NCBI RefSeq assembly: GCF_900096955.1
Contig: NZ_FMYL01000007.1
Location: 62,001 to 126,000, forward strand
Length of the DNA: 64,000 nucleotides
Source: Acinetobacter boissieri
GTDB lineage: Bacteria > Pseudomonadota > Gammaproteobacteria > Pseudomonadales > Moraxellaceae
Direction of reading: 5' to 3'
Both the position numbers and the translations under genes were made by a program. Positions within the stretch are counted from its first letter, which is position 1; the number at the start of each line of letters is the position of its first letter. Shown here piece by piece: positions 41,266 through 50,212 of the stretch. Under the pieces are notes generated by a model that made no database searches, was not told where the DNA came from, and was given only the letters and a program-made list of their open reading frames with translations.

Positions 41266-41628
41266 TTAAACAAGGTTAGCTTCAATCACACGAATGAGTG
41301 CATCTTCTTCCACTGGCTTAGTCAAGTAGTCTTTAGCACCTTGGCGCTTTCCCCAAACTCGGTCAGTTTCTTGGTTTTTAGTACTCACAATGACTACAGG
41401 AATATCTTTAGTTTGCTCAGTACGTGTAATTTGACGTGTCGCTTGAAAACCATTTACACCAGGCATGACAACATCCATCAAAATCAAATCTGGCATTTCT
41501 GCTGTCGCAAGCGTCACCCCATCTGCACCGTTACTTGCTTCTAGAACATCATAACCATGCTTAACTAGAATTTCTTTAAAACGAAATACTTCTGTTGGTG
41601 AGTCATCAATAATTAAAATACGTTTCAC
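41266..41628 (-). CDS. pilH: Response regulator controlling pilus retraction
   Basis: A 120-residue stand-alone CheY-like receiver. The acidic pair is in RILIIDDSPTEVFRF, the phospho-acceptor aspartate in DLILMDVVMPGVNGFQATR (about residue 52), the Thr/Ser switch in PVVIVSTKNQE, and the lysine in YLTKPVEEDAL. There is no output domain, so it acts by binding partners. In Pseudomonas PilH opposes PilG. It is the second gene of the operon, 40 bp after pilG. Confidence 0.93.
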   Translation of the reverse strand: MKRILIIDDSPTEVFRFKEILVKHGYDVLEASNGADGVTLATAEMPDLILMDVVMPGVNGFQATRQITRTEQTKDIPVVIVSTKNQETDRVWGKRQGAKDYLTKPVEEDALIRVIEANLV

Positions 41629-41668
41629 GTTATCCCCGAACTTAAAATCAAAAGCGTTATTACAAATG

Positions 41669-42040
41669 TTACGACTTTACATGTGTACGAATTGCATCAA
41701 GCAATTCATCTTTACTAAATGGTTTGGTTAAATACTCATCAGAACCTACAATTTGCCCTTTAGCACGGTCAAATAAACTATCTTTACTTGATAGCATAAT
41801 AATAGGTGTATTGCGATATTGCTCTGAATTTTTAATTAATGCACAAGTTTGATAGCCATCTAAACGGGGCATCATGATGTCAACAAAAATAATGTCAGGA
41901 TTACTTTCAGTAATTTTAGACAACGCTTCAAAGCCATCAACAACGGTGACAACCTCAAACCCTTCTCGTTGCAATAAAGTTTCAGCAGTACGTCGAATTG
42001 TTTTTGAATCATCGATGATCATTACTTTAAGACCGCTCAT
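41669..42040 (-). CDS. pilG: Response regulator controlling pilus extension
   Basis: A 123-residue CheY-like receiver with MIIDDSKTIRRTAETLLQRE at the N-terminus, the phospho-acceptor aspartate in IIFVDIMMPRLDGYQTC (about residue 54), the switch Ser in PIIMLSSKDSLFD and the lysine in YLTKPFSKDEL. KTIRRTAE directly after the DDS motif is characteristic of PilG. It is the first gene of the pilGHIJ-chpA operon; GGGGAGA lies just before the ATG at 42040. Its promoter should lie in the preceding 376-bp gap. Confidence 0.93.
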   Translation of the reverse strand: MSGLKVMIIDDSKTIRRTAETLLQREGFEVVTVVDGFEALSKITESNPDIIFVDIMMPRLDGYQTCALIKNSEQYRNTPIIMLSSKDSLFDRAKGQIVGSDEYLTKPFSKDELLDAIRTHVKS

Positions 42041-42416
42041 CTTGTCTCCCCTTTAGTTAAATGATCTCATTCACTCACGCATAGTTTGTCTGTTTCTTAA
42101 ACTAGACTTTTACATATCATGTATTAAATATGCATTTTGCATAGGCTTCAATGAGTAAATTGCCTTTCAATAAAATAAGACATTTAAAACGAGACTCAAT
42201 TCACATAAAAATACAAATCAAATACTCATGAAACTTTCTCACAAGTAGCACTTCGATTTAAATCAAAAATGCCATTTACAATCATTAAAATACACTGTTA
42301 AAACGCAACTGTAATAATCAATTTACATAAGCAATAATGGTGCCACTATAAATGATATATATAAATGTTTAATGACAAACACCATATATATTTTATATGG
42401 TGTTAAAAAAACCGAA
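42041..42416. promoter_or_regulatory. Gap between the FimL-like gene and pilG
   Basis: No gene seen. A hairpin at 42378-42404 (AACACCATATA / TATATGGTGTT) directly follows the FimL-like stop codon, probably ending that transcript, though on that strand it is not followed by a long T run. The rest is A+T-rich DNA that should contain the pilG promoter; I could not place it with confidence. Confidence 0.45.
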
Positions 42417-44057
42417 CTAAGCTACCGCCTGTAACTGTTGTGTATTATTTAGAGCAACAGTAAACATATCTAGCATAATTGGTTGATGGTTTTTCATTTC
42501 TTTAAGTGCAATATCAATACTTGCATAGACACTCAAAAGTGTTTTAATGTCATTTTCTTTAATGATGATTTGCTCTTCGAAACAAGTTTCAATAAAACGA
42601 GCACTATTAAGCGCAGCTTGATAAATAGAGTCATTGTCGAAAACAAATCGTGCTGCACCTGCGATTTCATCTAACAACGTTGGTAGTGTCGCAATTAAAT
42701 TTTGCTCAGGGGTTACTACATACTGCATCAACTGATTTGAACCCTCATCGATTAAAGATTGTAACTCTTGCGATAGGGTTTCATAAGCATCGTCTAAACG
42801 ATCTAAAGCAATATTTTGATTAACAACTTTATAGCGTAGTAAACGAGGTGTTTTTTGTCGTGCATAAAGGCGCAAATGGTTTAAGGCACTCAATAAACTT
42901 TGCATCAACTGATTGACAAGTGACTCTTGTTTAATTTGAGTAGGGTTTTGCAATAACGGTAAGTACTGCTCTAAGTCACTTGCAATATCATGCATATTTA
43001 AAACACTTAAGATTTGCTTAATTGCGAGTGCTTGCTGATGTAAAACACCTAAACGTTCTGTACTTAAGTTTTGATACTTAACTTCTAACTCTTGATAAAT
43101 TGCAGTAATCTCTTCGGTAAGCAATTGAGTAATTGTTCTCACCGTTTCATAATCTGCAGAAAATAATTTCTTGCGCAACCCACTCAAATCACGATCAGCA
43201 ATGATATGGCCACTATATTCCAATTGTTCTTGTAACTTCTCAGAGACTGCTGAGTCTTGTGCCAAACAAATATAAATAATATTGGCAACTTCTGACATAC
43301 TCGGCTTGAAATTTGATTTGGTTAAAAAATTATCAATATTTTTTTCGATTTGTACAAATATTCGTAACCGTGTAACATTTAAAAAAACATCATTAATGTG
43401 TGCAAATAACTGATATACCAATTTCCAATAGGAACTACTTGGCTTATTCATTGAAAGATGAACCAAATGTTCACCGACTGCTTTCAATGCATGACTATTC
43501 AGCGTAGATGTATTTTGACGAAATAATTGCTTTAAACAGATTTTATATAGCTGATGAACATACACAGATGACTCTGTAATTTGCTCTCCATCAAAAGCAA
43601 CCTCTGGAATATGATCTAATACTTGCTCTAAGGCAGCAGCCTCTGTTGTCTTCGGCAAATGAAGTTGTTGCTCTAATGCATTTAAATCACATAATAAAAA
43701 TTGGGGAATACTTTTTTCTTCTAAACAACTAAAATCAATATAGCGTTTCGCACTAAGTAATGCATGGCTGACAACAAATGCATTTCGCTGCTTAATATGT
43801 TCTGGCTCTTTCGCCATTTCAATAATTAATAGTGCACTGTATTCAACGACCTTTGATAAATTATATTGCTTAAGCAGCAATAGAACCTGTGCACACTGTT
43901 TTAAATGTAATAAGGCATCATCAAGCTCTAAAGGTTCTTTACGTTCCTCAATCAAACTGGTTACGAGTATTTCAATTTGCTGAATAGACCGCTCTATTTC
44001 AGATTTAACCATTAACAGTGAGGTTGGGTTGAAAGATACTGTTGTTTGATCAGCCAT
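42417..44057 (-). CDS. FimL-like protein (relative of the ChpA N-terminal region)
   Basis: A 546-residue soluble, almost wholly helical protein without catalytic residues. Its first 100 residues (SFNPTSLLMVKSEIERSIQQ, then LIIEMAK) follow the pattern of FimL and of the N-terminus of Pseudomonas ChpA, an Hpt-like bundle without a phosphorylatable histidine. The length is close to Pseudomonas FimL (about 560). FimL there acts with the Pil-Chp system and FimV to raise cAMP and allow twitching. The position just upstream of pilG fits this. The match rests on pattern and context only, so I give no symbol. Later repeats of helical modules (about 200-330 and 330-540) are probably degenerate Hpt domains. 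Confidence 0.65.
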   Translation of the reverse strand: MADQTTVSFNPTSLLMVKSEIERSIQQIEILVTSLIEERKEPLELDDALLHLKQCAQVLLLLKQYNLSKVVEYSALLIIEMAKEPEHIKQRNAFVVSHALLSAKRYIDFSCLEEKSIPQFLLCDLNALEQQLHLPKTTEAAALEQVLDHIPEVAFDGEQITESSVYVHQLYKICLKQLFRQNTSTLNSHALKAVGEHLVHLSMNKPSSSYWKLVYQLFAHINDVFLNVTRLRIFVQIEKNIDNFLTKSNFKPSMSEVANIIYICLAQDSAVSEKLQEQLEYSGHIIADRDLSGLRKKLFSADYETVRTITQLLTEEITAIYQELEVKYQNLSTERLGVLHQQALAIKQILSVLNMHDIASDLEQYLPLLQNPTQIKQESLVNQLMQSLLSALNHLRLYARQKTPRLLRYKVVNQNIALDRLDDAYETLSQELQSLIDEGSNQLMQYVVTPEQNLIATLPTLLDEIAGAARFVFDNDSIYQAALNSARFIETCFEEQIIIKENDIKTLLSVYASIDIALKEMKNHQPIMLDMFTVALNNTQQLQAVA

Positions 44058-44196
44058 GAAAGATACCTATTTTAGACAGTGTGCAAAATATGTTTATCAC
44101 TTTATAGCATATCTTTAAATAATACTGAGCTTAAATATGAATAAAATCAGTGTTTATTATTCTATAGAAAAAATTAATGGCTATAATCTATAAAAA

Positions 44197-44219
44197 AAGG
44201 AAGTTACTTGAACTTCCTT
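44197..44219 (-). terminator. Terminator of the roadblock gene
   Basis: Perfect 9-bp stem AAGGAAGTT / AACTTCCTT with a 5-base loop. Read on the minus strand it is followed by a run of T residues. It separates the roadblock gene from the FimL-like gene. Confidence 0.85.
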
Positions 44220-44243
44220 CCCTCTCTCTCACTCAAAACTAGC

Positions 44244-44600
44244 TTATGAAAAGTCGAGTTGATTATCGAATTTTTTTAACACATGACGTGCCATTGCAAG
44301 GTTTGCTTTCTTACGGTCTAAAGCGATATATAAAAACAAATCTTTATTACCTTTGAGCGGACGAATAAGATGATATTGTTCAGCCAAGGTAATTAAAATG
44401 TCCTCAATTGAGTCATCTAAGCCTAGAGCTTTTGCAACCTCACGCTTAGCACGTATCACCTGAGTATTACCTGCAGACGCAATATCTATATCTAGCCCTG
44501 TACCTTCAGTGGCAAGTGGCATTCCACTTTCGCTATCAACTAAAGAAGCTGCGATGAAGCCGTCTAACTCATCACTTAATATTGCTAACTTAATTGCCAT
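44244..44600 (-). CDS. Roadblock/LC7-domain protein (MglB-like)
   Basis: A 118-residue single-domain protein. [20 protein letters not shown] followed by a long helix and [20 protein letters not shown] then [20 protein letters not shown] is the alternating strand-helix pattern of the roadblock/LC7 fold, the fold of MglB. Such proteins form dimers and regulate small GTPases or assemble on motors; in Myxococcus MglB controls polarity of type IV pili through MglA. No small GTPase gene is in this window. The position next to the FimL-like and pil-chp genes suggests a role in pilus control, but this is inference. A clear ribosome-binding site (GGAGTA) precedes the ATG. Confidence 0.78.
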   Translation of the reverse strand: MAIKLAILSDELDGFIAASLVDSESGMPLATEGTGLDIDIASAGNTQVIRAKREVAKALGLDDSIEDILITLAEQYHLIRPLKGNKDLFLYIALDRKKANLAMARHVLKKFDNQLDFS

Positions 44601-45119
44601 GATTTACTACTCCAAAATTAAAAGACTGTAGATTAAAACAATCAACTAAATGTCTTTTAAAGATCGTGGATTTAATCCACAAAAACATGTTATTGCTACT
44701 CAAAAACTCCTTTCAAGTCACAATAACAACCTAAAACTTCACTCACTGCATCAGTTGACTTTATATATTTATACTTATTAAGTGCAATTTGGGAGAAAAA
44801 CAATCGTTCCTGTTAAATTGTGACAAATTCATCACAAAAAAAATAACAAAATACATTTCTATTATACTATAACCATGAAAACAAACAACCAAATAAAATT
44901 ATTTTTTAATACTAAGTGGGCAGTCATTATATTACTAATGCTGTGACACAAATAACAAAAAACGTCATAGACGATATATTGTTTTTCTTTAAAACGACTT
45001 AAAATATTATTTTTAAATAAATTACCATCTATAATCGCATTAGATATTATAAATATATTTGACTTTTTATATTAAAAAGCAGACTCTAAAAACTTGTTTG
45101 ATTGGCTTATAAAAAAACC
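44601..45119. promoter_or_regulatory. Divergent gap, roadblock gene / YccS-like gene
   Basis: About 520 bp without a convincing gene. A dyad TTGTGA-N8-TCACAA at 44818-44837 resembles a CRP/Vfr site, but the spacer is 8 rather than 6 bases. A 23-codon frame at 44875-44946 lacks a ribosome-binding site and I do not call it. The rest is A+T-rich. Confidence 0.4.
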
Positions 45120-47273
45120 ATGCACTGGCTTATACAATGTATCAAACGCTATACTTCAAATGCCATTTTCATGTATTGCTGGCAAATCTTGATTGTTTTT
45201 TTGGGTACGACCTTAGTACTTTACTACATAGGTTGTGAAGAATATATTGTACCTGTAACACTTGGTGCAATTGCTACAGCACTTACCGACTTTGATGATC
45301 GATTAAGTGTAAGATTACGTAGCTTAATTTATGTATGTTGTTTATTTTTTATTACCAGCAGCATTCTAGAAACACTCGCAACACAGCCTATCTTTTTTAT
45401 TACCTACCTCTCCTTATCTAGTGCATTTTTTATTTTACTGGGCAGTTTAGGCCAACGCTATGCAGCCATTTCTTTTGGCACTATTTTATTGTCAATTTAC
45501 ACCATGTTTGGCTTTGGTGAATACACTACTTGGTATTTTCAACCCATCTGTTTTGTTGCAGGTGCAATTTGGTATAGTTTGACTTCAATTATTTTTTATT
45601 TACTCAAACCCACTTTATTTGTACAAGACAGTTTATCACAAACATTTTCATTACTATCAGAACTCCTTCACCACAAAGCCAAGCTATTTGACCCAGACAA
45701 TACCAAACAAGATATAGAACAACAACTTTATGAGCTTTCTGGATATAACTCAAAATTGGTACAACAATTAGATATTAATAAAACTGCTCTACTGACCAGA
45801 CTCAAAGCATCACGTGCCAATAAAAATACAATTTACTGGTTAAACCTACACTTTTTTGCACAAGATATTCATGAGCAAGCCGCTTCAAACTACTTAAACT
45901 ATGAAAAAGTGGGTTTACACTTTAGTCGAAGTGATGTGATTTTTCGTATGCAAAAAAATATTCATTTAACTGCGAATGCATTTGAAGACCTTGCACAAAG
46001 TATTTTACAACAACAAACTTACGATATCTCAGAACAACACACGACCGTACTTTTACACCTTGAACATGCTGTACATGACTGGATTAATCAACATCCGTAT
46101 AATATTGAAGTTAAAAATTTACAGCTTATCTCTGGTAATTTACGTCGAATTTACGAACAACTAAAGCATCTTAATGACTTGACCATACAGCAAAATATTG
46201 TAGAACATCAAACGTCAGACAATATCAATTTACTAGACGGTGACATTCAAGACTGGCAAGATCTTATTTTAAAATTCAAACAACATCTAACACCACAATC
46301 ATCTTTATTTCGCCATGCGGTTCGGATTGCTTTTGTTTTTTTTGTTGGCTATCTCATTTCATTGTTACCTTTTGCAAAACATGGTTATTGGATTTTACTG
46401 ACCAGTTTATTTGTCTGCCAAGTCAGCTATTTTGCGACCAAAGCACGTTTAAAAATGCGTACACTCGGAACCATTTTAGGTGTAATTATTGGTCTGCCTA
46501 TTTTATATTTTATACGTGACACCCCTACACAGCTCGTACTGACTGTCATTTGTGCAGTATTGTTTTTTTATTTACGCGTAAAAAAATATGCAATTGCCAC
46601 ATTGATGGCAACGCTCATGGTATTACTTATCTTTAGTATTAAAGGTGCTGCTTATGAAATTATTATTCCTAGAATTGTCGATACACTCATCGGTTGTTTT
46701 ATTGCTTGGGTTGCTGTGAGCTTTATTTGGCCTGATTGGCACTGCAGAGACATCTCAAAAAATATCAAAAATAGTGAACGTGCAACCGTAAACTATTTAA
46801 CAGAAATTAGAGTGCAATATCAGTCTGGAAAGAATAATAGCATGCAGTACCGTACAGCACGACGTTTTGCGCATAATACTCAAACTGAATTGGCAAATAT
46901 GATTTCTAGTTTAAGTGCAGAACCCAACCCAGACACCGAATTAATTCATCATGCTTTTCGCTATTTGGTGTATAGCCATAGCCAGCTCAGCTATATTTCC
47001 GCATTGGGTGCTCAACGCAACTTAGTCACAGATACCCAAGTCCTCACACTCATCCAATGGTGTAATGACACCATGCAAAATGTCTTACTTAATGAACAAG
47101 GGCTATCTACAATACAAATTAATGAGAAAACTTTAGAAGTAGAACAACTCTTTCAACAAGAGCGACTTTCCGAACATTTACAATTGGTGTTAAAACAAAT
47201 CAACTTATTGCTAGAATCATTCCCCGAATTTATTAGCTTGCGTAGCTACCTTTTAACACGTGATATTAAATAA
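45120..47273 (+). CDS. YccS/FUSC-family inner-membrane protein
   Basis: About 717 residues, the same length as E. coli YccS. Two blocks of hydrophobic helices (about 15-165 and 400-540) each precede a soluble region (about 170-390 and 545-717), the layout of the FUSC family. The second block begins SSLFRHAVRIAFVFFVGYLI and contains the conserved GTILGVIIGLPILYF. The family includes aromatic-acid efflux proteins, but YccS itself has no proven substrate. The frame is open from a TTG at 45102; the ATG at 45120 (MHWLIQCIKRYTSN) gives the better length. It ends in a terminator shared with craA. Confidence 0.85.
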   Translation: MHWLIQCIKRYTSNAIFMYCWQILIVFLGTTLVLYYIGCEEYIVPVTLGAIATALTDFDDRLSVRLRSLIYVCCLFFITSSILETLATQPIFFITYLSLSSAFFILLGSLGQRYAAISFGTILLSIYTMFGFGEYTTWYFQPICFVAGAIWYSLTSIIFYLLKPTLFVQDSLSQTFSLLSELLHHKAKLFDPDNTKQDIEQQLYELSGYNSKLVQQLDINKTALLTRLKASRANKNTIYWLNLHFFAQDIHEQAASNYLNYEKVGLHFSRSDVIFRMQKNIHLTANAFEDLAQSILQQQTYDISEQHTTVLLHLEHAVHDWINQHPYNIEVKNLQLISGNLRRIYEQLKHLNDLTIQQNIVEHQTSDNINLLDGDIQDWQDLILKFKQHLTPQSSLFRHAVRIAFVFFVGYLISLLPFAKHGYWILLTSLFVCQVSYFATKARLKMRTLGTILGVIIGLPILYFIRDTPTQLVLTVICAVLFFYLRVKKYAIATLMATLMVLLIFSIKGAAYEIIIPRIVDTLIGCFIAWVAVSFIWPDWHCRDISKNIKNSERATVNYLTEIRVQYQSGKNNSMQYRTARRFAHNTQTELANMISSLSAEPNPDTELIHHAFRYLVYSHSQLSYISALGAQRNLVTDTQVLTLIQWCNDTMQNVLLNEQGLSTIQINEKTLEVEQLFQQERLSEHLQLVLKQINLLLESFPEFISLRSYLLTRDIK

Positions 47274-47301
47274 AAAAGAGGCCAATCATGGCCTCTTTTT
47301 T
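47272..47301. terminator. Bidirectional terminator between the YccS-like gene and the exporter gene
   Basis: AAAAAGAGGCCA pairs with TGGCCTCTTTTT across an ATCA loop, with A and T runs on either side, serving both convergent genes. Confidence 0.9.
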
Positions 47302-47311
47302 ATGACTTAAA

Positions 47312-48538
47312 CTAAGCCTGTTTTTTGCGTTTTTGCATTTCTTTGATCAAAGCACGGCGTGGGAATGTAAACCAAATTAAAATAACCACAATACTCATGA
47401 GCAAGTAAGCTGCCATATGAAAATGACTATATAAAATACGTACGACTTCAATTCCTACAAAAAAGCATGTCATATTCAACATAGACATAGAAGCTGCAAC
47501 TGTACCTTTAGGTAGCTCAGATGATGCAAATGCCGAACGAAACACTACGGATACAGCAATACCCTCACCAAAACTTACGAGTGTTAAGCCAACAAGCAAT
47601 AAGGGAATGACCAATGCTGGCCAAATCAATGCTGTGCTGGCAATTACAGCACCAAGCAACATAATAGGAAAACCAACAAAGATGGTTTTTCCTAACTCAT
47701 AACGATCTACAACTTTAATTAAAACAATATTTCCTAAAATAAGACCTGCAAAAACAGGAATTTGAAAAAGGCCATATTGTAAGCTGGATAGTTTAAGTTC
47801 ATCGACCAAAATAATTGGAGAAATTGCAATCCACAACATTAACGGCAATACAACCAAAGGTAATGCTACAGCCAGACTTAAAAAATGCCTGTCTGAATAA
47901 ACTGCTTTAAAGCCCTTAAACAATTCAGGTAATGTTTTTTGCTCGTGTACTGTCGGCTTAATTTCAGGCATTGCCTGTTTCAAACCAAACCAGCTGATTA
48001 AAGAAATCAAAGCAATAAATACAAAACCCCAATGCCAAGAAATATGACTAATTAAAAATGCACCCAACACTGGCCCTAAAAGCGGTGCTAAGAGTGACAA
48101 ATTCGTCATCAGTGCCATGACTTTGACTGCATCTTTTTCTTCAAAAGACTCTTGTACAGCTGCATAACCAACTGCAGAAACAATGGTCAAACCTGAGCCT
48201 TGTAAAAACCGCAGTATTAAAAATTGCGACATATTTTGTGTAAACAGAATAAGTACGCAACTTATTGTAAAAAACAATACACCTGCCAAAAGAACTTTTT
48301 TTCGGCCATAACGGTCAGATAGTGGTCCGAATAACCATGCTACACAGGCACCACCTAATAAATAAAGTGACATTGCCGATGGCGCTAAAGTCGTACTCAC
48401 ACCAAAATACTGTGTGATAGGTAACATCGCAGGCTGAATTAAATCATTACCAATATATGTCGCAAGCTCAAATAGAACCAATGCGAGAGGAAACATTAAA
48501 GTCGTTCGATTTAATGTTCGTGTAGGAGCATTTTGCAT
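47312..48538 (-). CDS. craA: CraA/MdfA-type major facilitator exporter
   Basis: A 408-residue, 12-helix transporter. The first helix has FELATYIGNDLIQPAMLPI with the two acidic residues (Glu 24 and Asp 32) that in MdfA are needed for drug and proton coupling. The antiporter motifs WLFGPLSDRYGRKKVLLAG (loop 2-3) and LLAPLLGPVLGAFL (motif C, helix 5) are clear. The length and sequence are those of CraA, the MdfA homologue of Acinetobacter that exports chloramphenicol. Its exact drug range here cannot be read from the sequence. It is a single gene, divergent from the exported-protein pair. Confidence 0.85.
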   Translation of the reverse strand: MQNAPTRTLNRTTLMFPLALVLFELATYIGNDLIQPAMLPITQYFGVSTTLAPSAMSLYLLGGACVAWLFGPLSDRYGRKKVLLAGVLFFTISCVLILFTQNMSQFLILRFLQGSGLTIVSAVGYAAVQESFEEKDAVKVMALMTNLSLLAPLLGPVLGAFLISHISWHWGFVFIALISLISWFGLKQAMPEIKPTVHEQKTLPELFKGFKAVYSDRHFLSLAVALPLVVLPLMLWIAISPIILVDELKLSSLQYGLFQIPVFAGLILGNIVLIKVVDRYELGKTIFVGFPIMLLGAVIASTALIWPALVIPLLLVGLTLVSFGEGIAVSVVFRSAFASSELPKGTVAASMSMLNMTCFFVGIEVVRILYSHFHMAAYLLMSIVVILIWFTFPRRALIKEMQKRKKQA

Positions 48539-49029
48539 GTTTATCTAATAACTGAGGTACAGTTTTTACCAGCATGCTATCTCAATAACATGGGTGACTA
48601 CTGCACTAAAATGACTGGAATATACTCAAATCTAAAGCACGATGATTATTGTTTTAAACATATAAAAGCAACAATGTAAAAACTTACATCAGCCCGTTTT
48701 GACTGTTTTAAAGTGGCTGAACCTTAGCATATATGTACAAAAAGGTCGAACAATTTTGCAACAATATGCGAAATGTATTTTATGTGACAAATATCACACA
48801 TTATCTATATTGTAGGCAAATATGCCCACAATTTAGTGAAAAAAGATGGGCATTTTTAACATTTACAAACATATAAGATATATATAATAATAAATACGTG
48901 ATAAATATGTCACACAAAAATAAATATTGGTTAAATAATTAACATTTTATTTAATTTATATTATTAATTTCACTCAAATGAAACCAATATTTATTAAATA
49001 TACATTTAAACCTTTTAAAGGAGGTCGCA
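48539..49029. promoter_or_regulatory. Divergent region, exporter gene / exported-protein pair
   Basis: About 490 bp of A+T-rich DNA without a gene. It contains the CRP/Vfr-type palindrome listed separately and, at its right end, AAAGGAGGT as the ribosome-binding site of the first exported protein. The long stretch 48830-49020 would be the leader or promoter of that gene. Confidence 0.5.
48783..48798. promoter_or_regulatory. CRP/Vfr-type binding site
   Basis: TGTGA-CAAATA-TCACA is a perfect match to the half-sites and spacing of the CRP/Vfr consensus. It lies 245 bp before the craA start and 232 bp before the first exported-protein gene, so either could be the target. Confidence 0.6.
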
Positions 49030-49524
49030 ATGATTAAATTTGCTAGAAATATTTTATTGTCCACATTATCTCTTTTGGTAATCTCTCCATCTATTTTTGC
49101 TGCCGATGAAGTGCCATACGGCCAACCAGATAAACGTATCATTTATACAATGAATGGCACGTCAGGATTTGTTTTTAATCAAATCAAACCAGTCTCTCAA
49201 ATTAATAGCCAAGGCTATGAAATGATCTTTGTTGACAGTAGCGTTAACTTATCTAAGAGTCAGATTAGCCAACTACAAAACTACCTAAATCAAGGTGGAA
49301 CTATTATTGTTGATGCCAAAGCGGGTACTGCTACAGCACAAAATGTTGCAAAAAGCATTGCAGGTTTTTCAATAAACTCTGAAGCCATCATGATTTCAAA
49401 AAGTAGCCAACCGGAGGGAGGATATAACGTTACCCCAATTTCATCTTCAGCTTTCGGATCTAAAGCATCTACAAATGGCGATACGAAAGTAGCGAATACT
49501 GTAAATGATGTATTTGGTTTATAA
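49030..49524 (+). CDS. Exported protein, first of a secreted pair, unknown function
   Basis: A 164-residue protein with a clear signal peptide (MIKFARNILLSTLSLLVISP then SIFAADE), cleaved after Ala near residue 24. The mature part has YEMIFVDSSVNLSKSQISQL followed by LNQGGTIIVDAKAGTA, a pattern seen in flavodoxin-like or class I amidotransferase-like folds (a strand ending in Asp, a helix, and a Gly-Gly turn before the next strand). No catalytic cysteine is present, so it would be a non-enzymatic member. No cysteine occurs in the mature protein. The ribosome-binding site AAAGGAGGT is a full match to the 16S tail, suggesting strong expression. The second gene follows 11 bp later. Confidence 0.78.
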   Translation: MIKFARNILLSTLSLLVISPSIFAADEVPYGQPDKRIIYTMNGTSGFVFNQIKPVSQINSQGYEMIFVDSSVNLSKSQISQLQNYLNQGGTIIVDAKAGTATAQNVAKSIAGFSINSEAIMISKSSQPEGGYNVTPISSSAFGSKASTNGDTKVANTVNDVFGL

Positions 49525-49535
49525 AGGAGATAAAA

Positions 49536-50162
49536 ATGAAGATTAAACATATTGCAATTTCTCTTTTAACCCTTATTTCTACACCAGTTTTTGCTGATCA
49601 GTGTGAATATCCTCATAATGAACCTGCTCTTTTAGGTGATGGTTCAATCAAAATTATACGGCAACAAGCACGTAATACGTGGGATGATTGGGTTTGGCGC
49701 GGTAGACAATCAGATGGTCAACCATTCCGTTGCCCATCTGTTGGTACGCAAAGCTGTATGTATATGTGGAGTAAAGCTCAAACTACAGGTTATAGCTGGG
49801 CTGTTGGTGGTACTTTTAATGCTGACAAAATACCCGTAATTGGTGCATTCTTACCAGGCAGCATCAATGGTAACTACAGTAAAAATAAGAGTATAACAAC
49901 TACATTTGGATGGAACGTAACTGTTCAACCTGGTTATTCTGCAGAACCTATTCAAGTAATTCAACGTCGTTGGATGCGTGGTGTATATAAAGGTGCATTT
50001 GTACAAACAGGTGGTATGTGTTCTGGTGCACCTGATTGGGCTCATGCAATTTGGCCTAAACGACACAGTATGTACCGTTGGGATGCAAATAGGATAACCG
50101 GTAGTTGGTCATCTAATATTGAAGTTGGTAAATTTGCTACCTATCATATTTACAAATACTAA
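49536..50162 (+). CDS. Exported cysteine- and tryptophan-rich protein, second of a secreted pair, unknown function
   Basis: A 208-residue protein with a signal peptide (MKIKHIAISLLTLISTPVFA) cut before DQC. The mature part has four cysteines (DQCEYP, FRCPSVG, QSCMYM, GGMCSG), enough for two disulfides, many tryptophans (NTWDDWVWRG), and a middle segment of alternating polar and hydrophobic residues (ITTTFGWNVTVQPGY) as in extended beta hairpins. Such segments occur in pore-forming and surface-binding proteins, but I cannot assign a family. AAAGGAG precedes the ATG. The pair is co-transcribed and ends at a terminator; the two products probably act together outside the inner membrane. Confidence 0.78.
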   Translation: MKIKHIAISLLTLISTPVFADQCEYPHNEPALLGDGSIKIIRQQARNTWDDWVWRGRQSDGQPFRCPSVGTQSCMYMWSKAQTTGYSWAVGGTFNADKIPVIGAFLPGSINGNYSKNKSITTTFGWNVTVQPGYSAEPIQVIQRRWMRGVYKGAFVQTGGMCSGAPDWAHAIWPKRHSMYRWDANRITGSWSSNIEVGKFATYHIYKY

Positions 50163-50174
50163 TTTATAAATATA

Positions 50175-50212
50175 AAAAAAGAAAAGCTTAAATAATTAGG
50201 CTTTTCTTTTTT
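50175..50212 (+). terminator. Terminator of the exported-protein pair
   Basis: AAAAAAGAAAAGC pairs with GCTTTTCTTTTTT around an A/T loop, 12 bp after the stop codon, followed by T residues. Confidence 0.8.

Noticed and set aside
42378..42404. Hairpin after the FimL-like gene as a classical terminator
   Set aside because: Stem is good, but the T run lies on the wrong side for the minus strand; kept only as a hairpin in the gap.
44818..44837. TTGTGA-N8-TCACAA dyad as a second CRP/Vfr site
   Set aside because: The spacer is 8 bases instead of 6, so CRP-family binding is doubtful; listed only as structure in the gap.
44875..44946. 23-codon frame with hydrophobic end, starting MKTNNQIKLFF
   Set aside because: No ribosome-binding site and too short in A+T-rich DNA to separate from chance.
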